Both the position numbers and the translations under genes were made by a program. Positions 11,501 to 23,049 of a stretch of 64,000 nucleotides of DNA are shown here, piece by piece. Source of the DNA: Microplitis mediator (Eukaryota > Arthropoda > Insecta > Hymenoptera > Braconidae); the NCBI RefSeq assembly GCF_029852145.1, contig NC_079970.1:12271662-12335661 (forward strand). Direction: 5' to 3'. Within the stretch, counting starts at the first letter, position 1, and the number at the start of each line of letters is the position of its first letter. The notes below the pieces were generated by a model. It saw only the letters and a list, made by a program, of their open reading frames with translations, was not told where the DNA came from and searched no databases.

Positions 11501-12505
11501 TACCTCGTTTGATACGGTTCTATTAGTGCTTTACGGATATTATTTATGGACCTGCAATGGTCCAACAAGTACTACTTTAAAAGAGGTGGTAAGATTCAGA
11601 AAAGCACGGATTGCAATGACATAATGTGCTGCTCTTTATGAACCTAATAAAATGATGACCAAGATAATGGTGATCATCTTTCTGGTTGCTACTTCTGTAA
11701 GGAGTTCTGAGAAGCATCCGAAAAACGAAATAACTTGCTTATCAACCTGAATAATTCACTTCATCTAAGGTAACCTAAATCGAAGCCATTTAGCCCGAAA
11801 TCTTTTGCACCGTATCTTTAAAGACCGAATAGATTTCTGCTTTATATCCATGCAGCACAACGTGTAAAGCTAAAGTTGATATATGGACTTAATCGCTACA
11901 GCTGACCTTAGAGAATCTAACCCTCAAGAGCTATGCAAGTTGAAAATAACAACGATATCAGAGATTTGATTAAGTAGAAACGCCTAACATATGCTATGTA
12001 AGTGTCTCTCTTTCATCCGATGAAGGCATCTTCATTTTCAAGTACAAACTAGCTAGTATTAAAGATATCATCAGAGGATTTGATATCGTGAAGCAATCCT
12101 CGATATTACATTGGGGGTGCCAAAAATATTAGGGAACGTCAATGATGAATCACTCTGTGAAAAGTATACCTTAACAAGTTGAACTTGGAAGTACTTACGA
12201 AAACTTTGGTCCATGAGGCGCATATCTTAGTGCACCATGAACCTCCCGTTCCCAGTAAAAGTAAAAAAAAAACTGTTCTAAAATGAAATAGAGGTAATTA
12301 TCAAAACTTGCAACGCTTTCATGGCCAACGGTAACCTGCAATGTTCTCACAAACTTACTTAGAAGTAAATATTTTGGAATATAAAGAAACCCGTCATTAG
12401 GCATGAATATGGGTAAATAGGTTTTGGAGTGAAACAATTTTACCAAAAACTAGGCGCAGTTAAAAAGAAAGAAGCTTTGAGCGTATCAAGCGCATACTCT
12501 GCGTA
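11500..12505. other. No recognised gene
   Basis: Open frames here are short and not conserved in appearance. Part of 11500-12000 may be further decayed LINE, but I could not place it. Confidence 0.3.
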
Positions 12506-12645
12506 AAAAATCTAATAGATTCTTATAGCTATATTTATGAGGCCCCATACTTAACTATAGCACTTCTCATAGAACTCATTCATTGTTATAAAATCTCTAT
12601 AGGACTTTGTGAGAATTTATTCGATTTTATGAGATCTTCTAAACA
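12506..12645. mobile_element. Short MITE, copy 1
   Basis: About 135 bp matches 17064-17203 in most positions (shared CTTCTCATAGAACTCATTCA). The ends are inverted: AATCTAATAGATTCT near the left and AGAATTTATTCGATTT near the right. Confidence 0.55.
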
Positions 12646-12924
12646 GTGTATTGAATAATTTCTGAAGCAGCAGTCTTAGTAGTTGCAAACACTATTTCGA
12701 TTGAGTTTTTGGGCAAATTATCGTGTACGCAAAAAGACTCAAAAAATAAGAGATGTTGGACAACAGGTTGCTGACACTAAGTCACTATTCAAGTCGAAAA
12801 GCTTGAATTTAGCAAGCTCGATTTGAAAAGGAAACAGCTGAAAGATGCGCTTCAAGTATAGTCCGTGACTTATGAATATGTGTCGAGAGTATGCATGATG
12901 AAACTAATTACTACGTAATGTAAT

Positions 12925-13200
12925 TTCATAGTGGACATGGATCATTCAAAGCATACTATTGCAAGATAAAAATACATGGCAACCCGATGTGCAACTTTTG
13001 CCACGCACACATAGACACCGCAGAGTACACAGTATTCGATTGCAATCGTTGAGTTTTGCTGATAGAGTTGGCCTGGATTCTAATAGGCAGAATACCAACG
13101 CCTGAAAACATTGTGTCCTTCATGATCAAAGACAAAACTACGTGGACCACAATGTCGACCTTCATTAAGCATTATCTTCGGAAAAAACGCTAAAATAGCA
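12925..13200 (+). pseudogene. R1-like LINE C-terminus, second copy
   Basis: Plus-strand translation from 12925 reads FHSGHGSFKAYYCKIKIHG, then CNFCHAHIDTAEYTVFDC, matching the 'SGHG.F' segment and the CxxC...H...C knuckle of R1-like LINEs. An in-frame stop after CNR replaces what is usually a Trp. The frame then continues IPTPENIVSFMIKDKTTW and ends in a C-terminal tail at about 13190. It lies opposite in strand to the 8690-11500 copy and is a separate dead insertion. Confidence 0.7.
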
Positions 13201-14960
13201 GTTATAGTGCACATCCAACATGAGAAGCCTTTAGTAACGACAGAAACCTGGTTGAAGTAATGAAAAAATAGCTTCGACTTAGTCTTCCTTTTCCTGCGGA
13301 ATAGAATGAGATGGAAGGGGAATGTTGTTAGTGGGCGAAAATTCCACAAACCACGAACATGACGAAATTCTGCCATGAATGGCGGTAAATTTAGCGAAAA
13401 TAACGACGAGATAATCGTAAATTACGATGAATTTACCGAATTTTATAGAACGATTATTTTTAAATAAGCTAAATTTTTATCATTTTTATTATTTTCAAAA
13501 AGCTAACTTACTTGCTCTGTAACTTATATAATTTTGTACGAGTTCTATAAACTCCATTGGACTAATCAATTTTGTATCCAATTGTTGGGTAAGATTCTCA
13601 ATTTCCTTTATTTTTTGCATAGTTTGTGCATTTAATTTTTTTTTAAGGAGGAAAAATTATTATCAAACCTGTTTCGAATTCTGACCAAAATTCTTGTAAG
13701 GCAAGTGACCCCTCTACCGGCCAGTTAAGCGTATTTTTTTTTTCAAATTAAGAATTAAAATATCAAAAACCAATTCATGTATAAAACAGTGATAGAACCT
13801 TGAGGCTTATATATTTAACTTCAAATTGAAAAAGAAAATATTTGTAGAAATATTTATAAGAAATTAAATAATACATGAAAATAACTTCAATTCCTGATGC
13901 CCCCTTTATCGTCCTGCCTGGACCCCCTTTATCGGCCACCTTTTAAATAAAATTTTAGCTGATCAGATGTATACAATTTATTTACATCTAGTTTAAACAT
14001 TTATATTTGATTAGAAATATAACTTAATCAATTTGTTTATTTATTATGACATAAACAAATTAAATTCATTATTTCGCATATAAATGCTGATAACCTCAAA
14101 AAAAATAAATCTAAGGTGGCCGATAATGCAGACAAAGGTAATTTTCTTGTATCTATATTCGGCCACCCTTTTTTTAATATAAATTAGGCAAAAACCATTA
14201 AACTTTTAACTCCTAAAATTACTATGAAACAAGCTCATAAGATTACACAAAAAAAATCGAACTTTTATTGTTATTAGGTAGATTTTTTTTAAATCTAACT
14301 GTTGTATTTGTCCTCATGCTCGATGTTTCAAGGAATTTTGTCACAACCTATCATAATCGGTTGAATAGAGTTCGAAAATATCATTCGTTAAAAAGTTTAT
14401 ATATGTATATATATATATATATATATTAGGGCGTTTCAAAAAAAACAAGAAATTTTTTTTTTTCTCGGAACCAGGCTCAAAAGTTTCGTTTAGATGCCAA
14501 AATAGGCCTCTGAAAATATGAGCCCTTAATATTAATATTAAGGTAGTCCGCATTGCACTTTTTGATTTTCCATAAGAATAACACAGGAAAAAAAAATTTT
14601 TTTTCTTCTGATTTTTGAAACTAATGAACCGTAAATTACATTGTACTGTCCATCGCATATTCTTGTAGAGAATTGAACGCTCTACAAAAAATGTCTCTTA
14701 TCATTTTTCGATAAATCCATCTGTTCAAAAGTTATTGGAGCTCGAAGTCAAGTTAGAGTAAATTTCGAGATCTTTTTACTTTTCCGGCGAAACTATCGGA
14801 CTTATCATAAAATGTCATGAGATCTTTTTTGTAGACAATTTTATTTCCTACAAATTATCATTGATAAGTTTTTTTCAAATTCTGCATTGTTTTCTAGTTA
14901 TTTCCATTTGAATGCCAAGCTCTTAAAATCGATCAGAACACTGCTTTTTTAGGAGCTTAG
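13200..14960. other. Repeat-rich stretch without a supported gene
   Basis: TATCGGCCACCTT near 13937 and AAGGTGGCCGATAA near 14116 are inverted and bracket about 190 bp, a MITE-like hairpin; a third TTCGGCCACCC lies near 14158. (AT)n occupies 14400-14427. A minus-strand stretch near 13500-13720 could be exon debris. Nothing else is supported. Confidence 0.4.
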
Positions 14961-14962
14961 CA

Positions 14963-16108
14963 TTATATTGTTTGAATTTGTTTCAAAAGTCGCACTTGGG
15001 CTACTCTGTTACTCAATTTATCCGCTTCGTGGCGTGACTGAGGTACCAATGTTATCATACGCTCATGAAAGCATTGCAATCTACGTTGAAGTTCTCTAGG
15101 TATGAAGGTCTACAGTATTTAGAAATTTTTATGTGTTTAATTTGGAGTGTTTAAACTATCAAAACTTGAAACAATGGATAAGTGTTATATTGGTCAGTCA
15201 CGCCACGAAGCGGATAAATTGAGTAACAGAGTAGCCCAAGCGCAACTTTTGAAACAAATTCAAACAATATAAGAACGATAGCGCTTTTGAGGGTAAAATG
15301 TTTACTTGAGACGTTACTCAAATGGTTACTGACAGCAGCTATATCTATGTACAGAGAATATTAATAATTCACTTGTCTATAAGATATGAATAATTCGATA
15401 GATATGTAAGAAATTATCAGCAAATATTATATTCAACAACGCAATTTTTGCAATATTAAAAAATTCATAACTTGAATACAAGCTCGATTCCCTAGCCCCG
15501 ATTTTCAGGGCTTTTTGGGAACATAATAAAGCAACTTTCCTGAAAGTTTGAAGGTAATCGAAGTTCCGAGAAAAAAGTTCTAGCCATCTGAAAACTGCAA
15601 TTTTTTAAAATTTGATTGGTTTCAGATGGCTATAACTTTATTTAATAGAAGCAATGAAGTAAAAATTGCATAGATTCTACTTAAGTATACCCCAATAGAA
15701 GACATTAGCTGCTGGTCGATCCTCAAATTCGAACACTGTACGTATACTAGTGTTTTACAAATAGGTAAAATTTAACCAAAACAGTTCATTAGTTAGAGGC
15801 TGTCAGCTAAGCCCTATTTGAGTTTAGACCAAATACTTATTTTTTTCTTAAAAGTAGAGAGTCTACTGAGAAAAATGCTGTTGGGCAGGAGTCTTTAAGT
15901 TATATAGAAGCTGAGATACAAATATTCGAAAATCAGTGAAAAATCGACTTTTTTAAAAGTTCAAAAAATTCTCCAGCGGCCAGATTTGATTATATCGGGT
16001 CCAAATTTTCAGGATCTTCTTTTTTTAATGTGTACTTTTGAGGAAAAAATCGGCATCAAAATCGTTGACCTGAGTGCGCACACTTTCGTCGAGAATTAAT
16101 GGATCTGC

Positions 16109-16110
<2 letters not shown>
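14963..16110. mobile_element. Foldback element F, truncated copy
   Basis: This is near-identical to 61850-62990: part of the loop-side left arm, the loop, and the whole right arm, ending GGATCTGCCC against an (AT)n tract (16111-16139). The outer left arm present at 61005-61850 is missing. Short inverted arms remain around the loop, with GGGCTACTCTGTTACTCAAT near 14999 pairing with its complement near 15217. No protein is encoded. Confidence 0.8.
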
Positions 16111-16143
<33 letters not shown>

Positions 16144-16165
16144 GTATGTATGTATATATGTGAAC

Positions 16166-16487
16166 TTACACGGAAAAAAATGAACTATATAAATTGAGAA
16201 TGACAAGTAATATAATGATAAAGTGATCAGTAAATACCATCATTCTAAATAGTAATTTTTTCGTTTATGATTCAATCGTGAATAATTACAGGATAAGTAT
16301 GAAAATTTATTGTCTATGTAAGAAAAATTACTATTTGAACTTTAAAAATCGTAACTGATACTTAGAAAATAGACGACACGTATGATAAAATTTACTACTT
16401 GAATTTTAAAATTCCCCATCTTGACAACCGGGTTCCGGGTTATAATTTCAAATAGTAATTTGTAATGTTTTTTTTTTTTGTGTATAT
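16166..16487. mobile_element. Short MITE with CACGGAAAAAA-type ends
   Basis: The left end CACGGAAAAAAATG and right end ATGTTTTTTTTTTTTGTG are inverted. Copies of TATATGTGAACTTA and TATATATGAACTTA lie immediately outside left and right, so the flanks are duplicated. Non-coding. Confidence 0.5.
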
Positions 16488-16664
16488 ATGAACTTATCAA
16501 CGTCAATTTTCAAATTTATCGAAATCATATTAATTAATGGGATTTTTTTTTTCAGAAGAAAGGGAGCTCATTGAAGCTCAAGCGGCTGCTTATGCAGCCA
16601 TTTGAGCGTACAATAGGTTGGCCCGTAACGTGCTCAATATCATTATCAGCCACCTTTTCCACAG

Positions 16665-17391
16665 GCCAACCCAAATTACTGGCAGCTACCGCCACCACCA
16701 CCACCATCATCACCGTGCTTGCCAGCTGGAAATAGAGGAGGCGTGCCGGGTGCATCTGACATAGCTGTAGCCGACATACTTCTTCCAGCAGCAGCAGCTG
16801 CGATAGTCCTACCAGTAGCTCCAGCAGCAGCAGCGGTAGTCTCACCAGTTGCTCCAGCAGCAGCAGCGGTAGTCCCACCAGTTGCTCCAGCAGCAGCAGC
16901 GATAGTCCCACCAGTAGCTCCAGCAGCAGCAGCGGTAGTCCCACCAGTTGCTCCAGCAGCAGCAGCGGTAGTCCCACCAGTTGCTCCAGCAGCAGCAGCA
17001 GCAGTGCTAGTCCCACCAGTAGCTCCAGCAGCAGCTCAAGCAGAAGGTACGTTTGATCCATGAAAAATCTGATAGATTCTCAAAGCTCTATGTATAAGGC
17101 CTATACTTAACTACAGCACTTCTCATAGAACTCATTCATTCTTATGAAATTTTTATGGGGATTTATGAGAATCTGTTGGATTTATGATATCTTTAAGTAT
17201 GTTATTCTTTCTTATTAGATTTAAAGAAATCTAAACATTTTATTTGATTTTCAGATATTCCAAATCGATGGGCCGCTAGAGGCGTAGCCAGGGGACAGAG
17301 AGGGCGGTACCGTGGTTCCAAAAAAAATTGGAGGGGACGTAGGGGCGGCTGCGGGAGCGGAAATTACATTAAAAATTATTACATGTATTAA
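16665..17391 (+). CDS. 3' end of a Pro/Ala-repeat, Arg/Gly-rich protein gene (two exons)
   Basis: I read exon 16665-17046 and exon 17255-17391. The acceptor CCTTTTCCACAG ends at 16664. The donor is G|GTACGT at 17047, and the second acceptor GATTTTCAG ends at 17254. Joining at phase 1 keeps frame and gives ...AAAQAE then DIPNRWAARGVARGQRG, an Arg/Gly-rich tail ending YYMY. AATAAA signals follow at 17404 and 17421. The first exon starts NPNYWQLPPPPPP and carries an 11-residue repeat PVAPAAAAVVP. Upstream frames are closed at 16626, so earlier exons lie further left and were not found. An alternative acceptor at 16555 opens a different short frame. Function is unknown; RNA-binding is only a guess from the RG content. 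Confidence 0.5.
16795..17036 (+). repeat. 33-bp minisatellite coding for an 11-residue repeat
   Basis: About seven units of GCTCCAGCAGCAGCAGCGGT plus AGTCCCACCAGTT run in frame. Expansion or contraction changes protein length without frameshift. The same tract gives a Leu-rich open frame on the minus strand, which is a shadow. Confidence 0.8.
17064..17203. mobile_element. Short MITE, copy 2, inside an intron
   Basis: It matches 12506-12645. It begins near AAAATCTGATAGATTCTCA and ends near TGAGAATCTGTTGGATTT, which are inverted. It lies wholly between the donor at 17047 and the acceptor at 17254. Confidence 0.6.
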
Positions 17392-17689
17392 AAAAAAAAA
17401 ATTAATAAAATTGTCATTTGAATAAAAAAAAAAGCAAAAACTGACTTTTTTTTATTAAAATTTTTTTTTTTGACCCTCAACCTAAGTAACAAACAATAAA
17501 TTTATTTTTAATCAATTGGGGCTTATTTTGAAAGATTTGGGAATGTAACTTTATTATGTAGGACTCATTAATTATTAATTAGTCTTAAATAATAACATTA
17601 TATTCTTAAATCTACACAAATGATTCCCAATGAATTAAAAATAAATTTTTTGTCTGTTTCTTAGAGTGGTAATTTTTTTTAATTGTAAA

Positions 17690-18061
17690 TGTAACTGTTC
17701 ATTCCAAGTTGTCGCCAACTTTCTGAGAAAATTGAAGGCAACTTCTCATCACCTAATGGAATGTCAACTGTTGCGATCAACTTGGTGACAAGTTGCTGCA
17801 GTAGGTTGCTATACCAGCTTGGCTATCGAGGTTGCTTCGTCAACTTTCCAATTTGAGCGACAATATGCATTCGTTGAGTAATTATTCTGTAATTGTTGTT
17901 CCTTTGTTTTAATTTGTTTTTCTTGTAACACTCAACTTTGAAAATTTACATCGATAAATAGATTAATTGAACTGTCGACTCTTATGATCAACTGAACAGT
18001 CGGCTCTTGTGATAATCTATAGTTGTTACCATTAGAGTTGTTTATTTAAAATGTTTAGTAT
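17690..18061. repeat. Left arm of an AGTTG-rich foldback interrupted by ISL2EU
   Basis: The segment around 17705-17760 (TTGTCGCCAACTTTCTGA and onward) is the inverted partner of about 23200-23270 (TCAGGAAGTTGGCGACGAGC). The 5-kb transposon at 18062-23049 therefore landed inside an older palindromic element. 17400-17690 shows no gene. Confidence 0.55.
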
Positions 18062-18179
18062 TGGCAGGGAGTCTAGTATATGGTGGGGACACCTGAATTG
18101 ATGGCAGCGCTCGCTGTGGACATAATTTCGTAAAATCGTGCTGTTGTTGATCATAAACACGTGAAAATAAGATATAAAA

Positions 18180-19968
18180 ATGGTTCATAATAGTTGTTGT
18201 GTTGTAAATTGCCGAAATACAGGCAGAAATAGTAAGTGTACATTTTATACATTTCCAAGAGCAACTTGGAAATTAGAGAAAAGAGCAAAATGGATAAATG
18301 CAATTAGGAGAAAAAAGTAAGTAGTGTATAACCTAATTTTGTGGTATGTTTACAGTTAATAAATTTAAAAAAATAAATAATTGTGTGTAATATTTAATTA
18401 TTATTAAATTAAGTAATAATATAAAATGTATTGAAAGTAAAAAAAATTTTTTTTTAGTGTTGATGGTTCACCGTGAACTCCGAAACCAACAGATACCATC
18501 TGCAGTGATCATTTTATTGGCGGTTAAAAGTCAGAAGAAGAGGCAAGTCCAAGCTACATTCCAACAATATTTCCCTCCATTTATAAAAAACCAAAAATCA
18601 ATGAAAAAACAGCTATAAGCAGGTGATAATTTTAAACCACTGAATTGCTATTAAAAATATTATAAATAACAATAACTTAGTCAATATAATTATTTAAAAT
18701 TTGTTTGCAGGCATACACGTTTTGTTAACCGGAAAAAAGCTAAAAACAGTATTACAGTTTCGGCAATAACAACTGATGCTGAAGTGACTTTACAAAATAA
18801 CGATATTACAATGGCTCCTATGATTGATTCAGTTACGGATCGAATTGAACAAGTTGACAAAGATTGCCAAGTGGATTTTCTCTCAAATTCAAACGAAGCA
18901 GAAAAAACATTTATCTGTAATAGATATATGTATGTAGATGCTGTTAAATGCGATGCAGAGATTCAAACAGAAATAAATGATGTAAAAAATCAAATAATTA
19001 TTAGTCGTAAGAAGTACAAGGACCAAGAATGTCAAACTCCAATCAAAAATTTTGTTACCCAATCAACTGAAACATCAGAAAAAACTTTTGTTGGCTTTGA
19101 ATCAATTCCAAAAGATGAGCAGTTAATCGACTTGGCAGGTGTAAATTTCAACAATTTTAAATTCTTGTTGAGAAGAACAAATATTTCTCATACATGTGTT
19201 GTTGCAAAAGAAGACAGATTATTGATATTCTTAATGAAAATTAAGACCGGATTGACTTTTTCAGCTTTAGGTGTTTTATTTAGCATTCATAGGACAACGG
19301 TTTCCAAGATTTTTCATACGACATTACAGACTTTAGCTGCTGCAACAGCAAATTTAGTTTTTTGGCCAAGGATCGATGTTTCTAAAGCAACAATGCCAAA
19401 ATGTTTTTATCCAAAGTACTCAAATACAAGAGTAATCATCGATTGTACAGAATTTAAAATTGAAGTGCCGTCTACAGTTGAGAATCGAATTTATTGTTAT
19501 TCCCATTATAAAAAAACTTTTACAGCGAAAGTTCTCATTGGAATCACTCCTGGAGGTTTTATTTGTCTGAAGTCAAAAGTTGCTGGTGGGAGAAAAAGCG
19601 ATTCTCAAATTACAATTGAATCTGGATTAATAGACCAACTAGAAGAAGGTGATATTGTATTAGCCGATAAAGGATTCCCGGAAATAAAGGCAACAATTGA
19701 TCAAAGTGGAAAAAAAATTATGCTCGTTATGCCGCCATTTCTAGATAAAAATAATGAATTTACTACTGAAGAAACTGAGGAAACTTATCATGTTGCCAGA
19801 GTAAGGATTCATGTTGAGAGAATAATGCAGCGATTACGATTTCATTCAATTTTGGATAAAATAACTGAGAATTTATTTCATTGCGTTGATGACATTTTAC
19901 ATATTTGTAGCGTCTTGGTTAATCTACAGCCTCCAATAATTTCAAATAAAAACAAAAGTGATGAATAA
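18180..19968 (+). pseudogene. ISL2EU transposase (THAP, HTH, DDE_4-like), three exons, two nonsense codons
   Basis: Exons are 18180-18316, 18458-18622 and 18711-19968, joined by GTAAGT/TTTAG and GTGATA/TTTGCAG introns with phases that fit. Exon 1 gives CCVVNC and exon 2 TICSDHF, the C2CH ligands of a THAP DNA-binding domain. Exon 3 holds an acidic linker, an HTH (EDRLLIFLMKIKTGLTF...) and a DDE nuclease with Asp in IIDCTE (19441), Asp in VLADKGF (19666) and Glu in HVERIM (19816). Its role would be to bind element ends and catalyse cut-and-paste. Stops TGA at 18474 (position of a Trp in the THAP family) and TAA at 18525 interrupt exon 2; the third exon is fully open. An isoform starting downstream would lack the DNA-binding domain. 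Confidence 0.85.
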
Positions 19969-20081
19969 ATTTTCTAAAAGTTTCTATTAATTGTATAAAC
20001 TTAACAGCTACAGAATTCTCCAAATAAATTAAAAAAACTTAGCAACAATAATTTTGTAATTTATTCTATTTTTTGGTTTAA

Positions 20082-20831
20082 CCCTTCAGAACATACGTCT
20101 CCCGTACCACAGTCATTGCTATCGTGATGAGAGAAAATCTCACGCCTATTGCGCAAGCGCCAAGAGCGAAATTTAAAAAATATTTAATTAATTTTAGGTT
20201 ATATATTAAATAAAATATAATATTAAATATTATTTATTTTATTTATTGATAATAATATTATACTTATGATCAATCTAATTAACATAGTAATTACAACAGT
20301 TTAGAAGTAAAATATTATAAAACATTGTATCAATGTTTAGTCAACGATAATATCATTTGATCATTAACTAATTACTAATTTTTGGCGATAAAGACAAGAT
20401 TAATTTTTTAATTATCACATGTTGATTTTAGTATTATTAATTATTACATTTTTTTTATAATTAAAATACTGGTATACAAGTACACTTGTAAACAACTTTC
20501 AGAACAATGTTTATTTGTATATCTATATACATTCAAGATGGCGGCTAGAAACCACGGAGATAGCCGAAATGAAACGAGCTCATACGAACGGCAATTTTTT
20601 TTATGCCTGACTTGACTCATGCGATGAGAGAATCTCTTACAGTTAATAAACAAATATTTTTTTTCTCTATTTTTCAAGTTTAAAAAAATTTCGTTTTATT
20701 AGTATCATTTAGAGCATTAAATTTTAGAAAGGTAAAAAAAATTTCAGGGGGTCATTCCATTTGAATTTAGAAAAAAAAAAAAGTTTTAAAAAAAGTGTGA
20801 GAGAATCTCTTTACACGATTGTTCCGAAGGG
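20082..20831. mobile_element. piggyBac-like MITE with TTAA duplication
   Basis: The ends CCCTTCAGAACA and TGTTCCGAAGGG are inverted and flanked by TTAA at 20078-20081 and 20832-20835, the piggyBac signature. The interior repeats GAGAGAATCTC words. It lies in the gap between the two convergent ISL2EU genes. No ORF. Confidence 0.8.
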
Positions 20832-21120
20832 TTAATAAAGTAGAATTTCAATACTTTTTATTTTTATTTATAGTTCTCTGATACAACAAATATAATAGTA
20901 ATCAATATAAAATTTCATATTATACTAATTATCGCAAATATCAAAAACACAGTTTAAAATATGAAAAATTTAAACGGAATAATAAAATCTCGTTTACTCT
21001 TTAAATTTAATTAAATAAATTATATTATTTATTTATCTATCTTTATTTATTTATCTATATTTATTTATTTATATATCTTTAGATTTGGTATCCTTCAATT
21101 TTTTTTATCTTAGTTTATCA

Positions 21121-22596
21121 TTAAAATATATTTAAAATATTGAAACCTGTAAAACTTCGCTTATCAAACACTCCAGCTTGATTTTCGGTTGTTTCATTCT
21201 TTTCTTTGGTAAATTGCAAGAATGTAGCAGGTTGATAATGACTGAAATAAAAGTTTTCAGCACTTAATATCACGTTTTTAATAAATTCTTCATCACGGTG
21301 AACAGGTACAGTACAGCAGCCATCGCTTACTTGCGAATAAATAAATAGATCACATATAAACATTCCAGTTACGTACAGTTGTACTTGTATCTGAGTAAAA
21401 CATGGATCAGTCTTTTTCAGTTTGATGTCACTGTCTTCAAAAAACAAATATTTGACATTGCAAGACTTACTTTCCCAATGTACTACTGGCTGAGTTTTAC
21501 ACTTCATAGGACACTTTAATTCAACAAGTTTAACTACACATTCATCTTTAATTATAACGCCATCAATACTGGCACATAGCCACGGTTGTTGTTCACTAAC
21601 TACTACACCGACTTTTTTAACTTCATAGCCATTTAAATCTTCATACTTTTCCTTGGCATCATCCTCATGGCTTAAGCCATAGTTGGTACTATCATTGTCA
21701 ACATTAGACGGATGTAGAATATCATTAACTAATTTATCAATCGTTTTTCGAGTTCGCACTTTAATACTGTGAACATTGCTGCTTGCAGATAATCTGAAAC
21801 GCCTAGCCTCATACCACTCTTCACATTGCGATTGATTGACAGTTAGGGAACATAATTTAAACATATCTTCTTTACTCATCACAATATTGTTGCAATAGAA
21901 ATCCTTTAAATCTTTAGGCAATTGATATTATTTGGTGTAAATTGCAAATTCGTCATTAAAAATAAAAAAATTTTTCAGGCATTCTTGACAATCTTCCTTT
22001 TTAAAATTTGAATCAACAGTGCTGACCAATGACGACAACAAATTTTTGATAGTGTAATAATCGTCAGACACTTGATCAGCAACTTATACTGATTTTAATG
22101 CCGATTCATCTACTAACTCCTCGAGATCTACCGATGAGAGTAGATTTTCTTGCATATTAATTAGTTTTTTGCCAGGATACAAATCATTAAAATTTTTTCC
22201 TTTGGAGTATTTGTCCTTGACAAACTGACGAGCACTGGGTTTTCCCCACTGCTGTTCATGACTTGTTTTTGTTAAGCTTTCTTCATGATTAATATAATAA
22301 ATCAAAGCCGCAATGTGTTTGCACTTTCCGCTTTGATTATAAACGCAAGTGCAACTAACTTTATCAACTAAACGTTTATCGTTAATATATAAAGTTGTGT
22401 CATACGGAGGTAAGCTTACAAAAGCTTGTCGAATTACTTTTGATTTAATCAAATAACTTTTTCCACATTTCCTTAACTCTTTTACATCTCTAACGTGACC
22501 AGCCATAACTAATTGTTTTCCTTTGCTCATCGTCTGAGGTTGAAACAATATGTCATGATTTATAAATTCAAATCCAGTCTGGATAATGATGTCCAT
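21121..22596 (-). pseudogene. ISL2EU accessory protein (SWIM zinc finger plus YqaJ-type nuclease), two nonsense codons
   Basis: One 492-codon minus frame runs from ATG at 22596 to the stop at 21121 with in-frame TAA at 22084-22086 and 21928-21930 and no frameshift. The N-terminal third has CTCVYNQSGKCKH, a CxCx(n)CxH SWIM zinc-binding motif. The C-terminal half begins CEEWYEARRFRLSAS and has GLSHEDDAKEKYE, CASIDGVI (family norm SPDG), LVELKCP and TQIQVQLYVTG, the motifs of lambda-exonuclease/YqaJ nucleases that place the metal-binding Asp and Glu-x-Lys. This gene accompanies ISL2EU transposases; its exact step in transposition is not established. It converges on the transposase gene. Confidence 0.85.
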
Positions 22597-23049
22597 TATT
22601 GCCTAAGAATTAAAAAAAAAAAAACATTTTAAGATAATACTGTCTCAGTTACGATTCACCAACTAATTATCATGAATTTAAATACAATAATTCACTTACA
22701 TTTTGTTAAAAAACTCAAATTTATATTCTACTATATTTTCAACTTTTATTATTATAGCTGTCATGTATTATTTGTTATGAATTTATCAGTTAACCTTATT
22801 CTATTATAAAATAATAGTGTTTGATATTTATTAAAATTTTTTATACTTACTTTCTTTATCGAAATATGTGTAATTTAATTTTCTCTATTGAAAATACTAT
22901 TGCACTTTTTTATTTATAGCTTTATAAATTTTTACATTTTGTTTTAATTACGATTTTTTATTTTTTATACTGATTTTATATATCTCTTACAATTCTCGAG
23001 CATGATTTTCTGTGACCATCAGATGTCACTTTCGTCGCGCTCCCTGCCA

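Larger units (their letters stand above)
18062..23049 (+). mobile_element. ISL2EU-type DNA transposon, two-gene, decayed
   Basis: The ends TGGCAGGGAG (18062-18071) and CTCCCTGCCA (23040-23049) are perfect inverted repeats flanked by AT on both sides (18060-18061 and 23050-23051), a 2-bp duplication. Inside are a plus-strand THAP/DDE transposase gene and a convergent minus-strand gene with SWIM and YqaJ-nuclease domains. That pairing is the described hallmark of the ISL2EU superfamily. A 750-bp TTAA-flanked MITE sits between the genes. Both genes carry two in-frame stops, so the copy is inactive as read. Confidence 0.85.

Noticed and set aside
16552..17061. Leu-rich minus-strand protein
   Set aside because: Shadow of the plus-strand GCAGCAGCAG minisatellite; the spliced plus-strand reading has polyadenylation signals.
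21121..22596. Bacterial or phage YqaJ exonuclease from contamination
   Set aside because: It has a SWIM domain, lies with a THAP transposase between shared terminal repeats, and neighbours eukaryotic splice sites.
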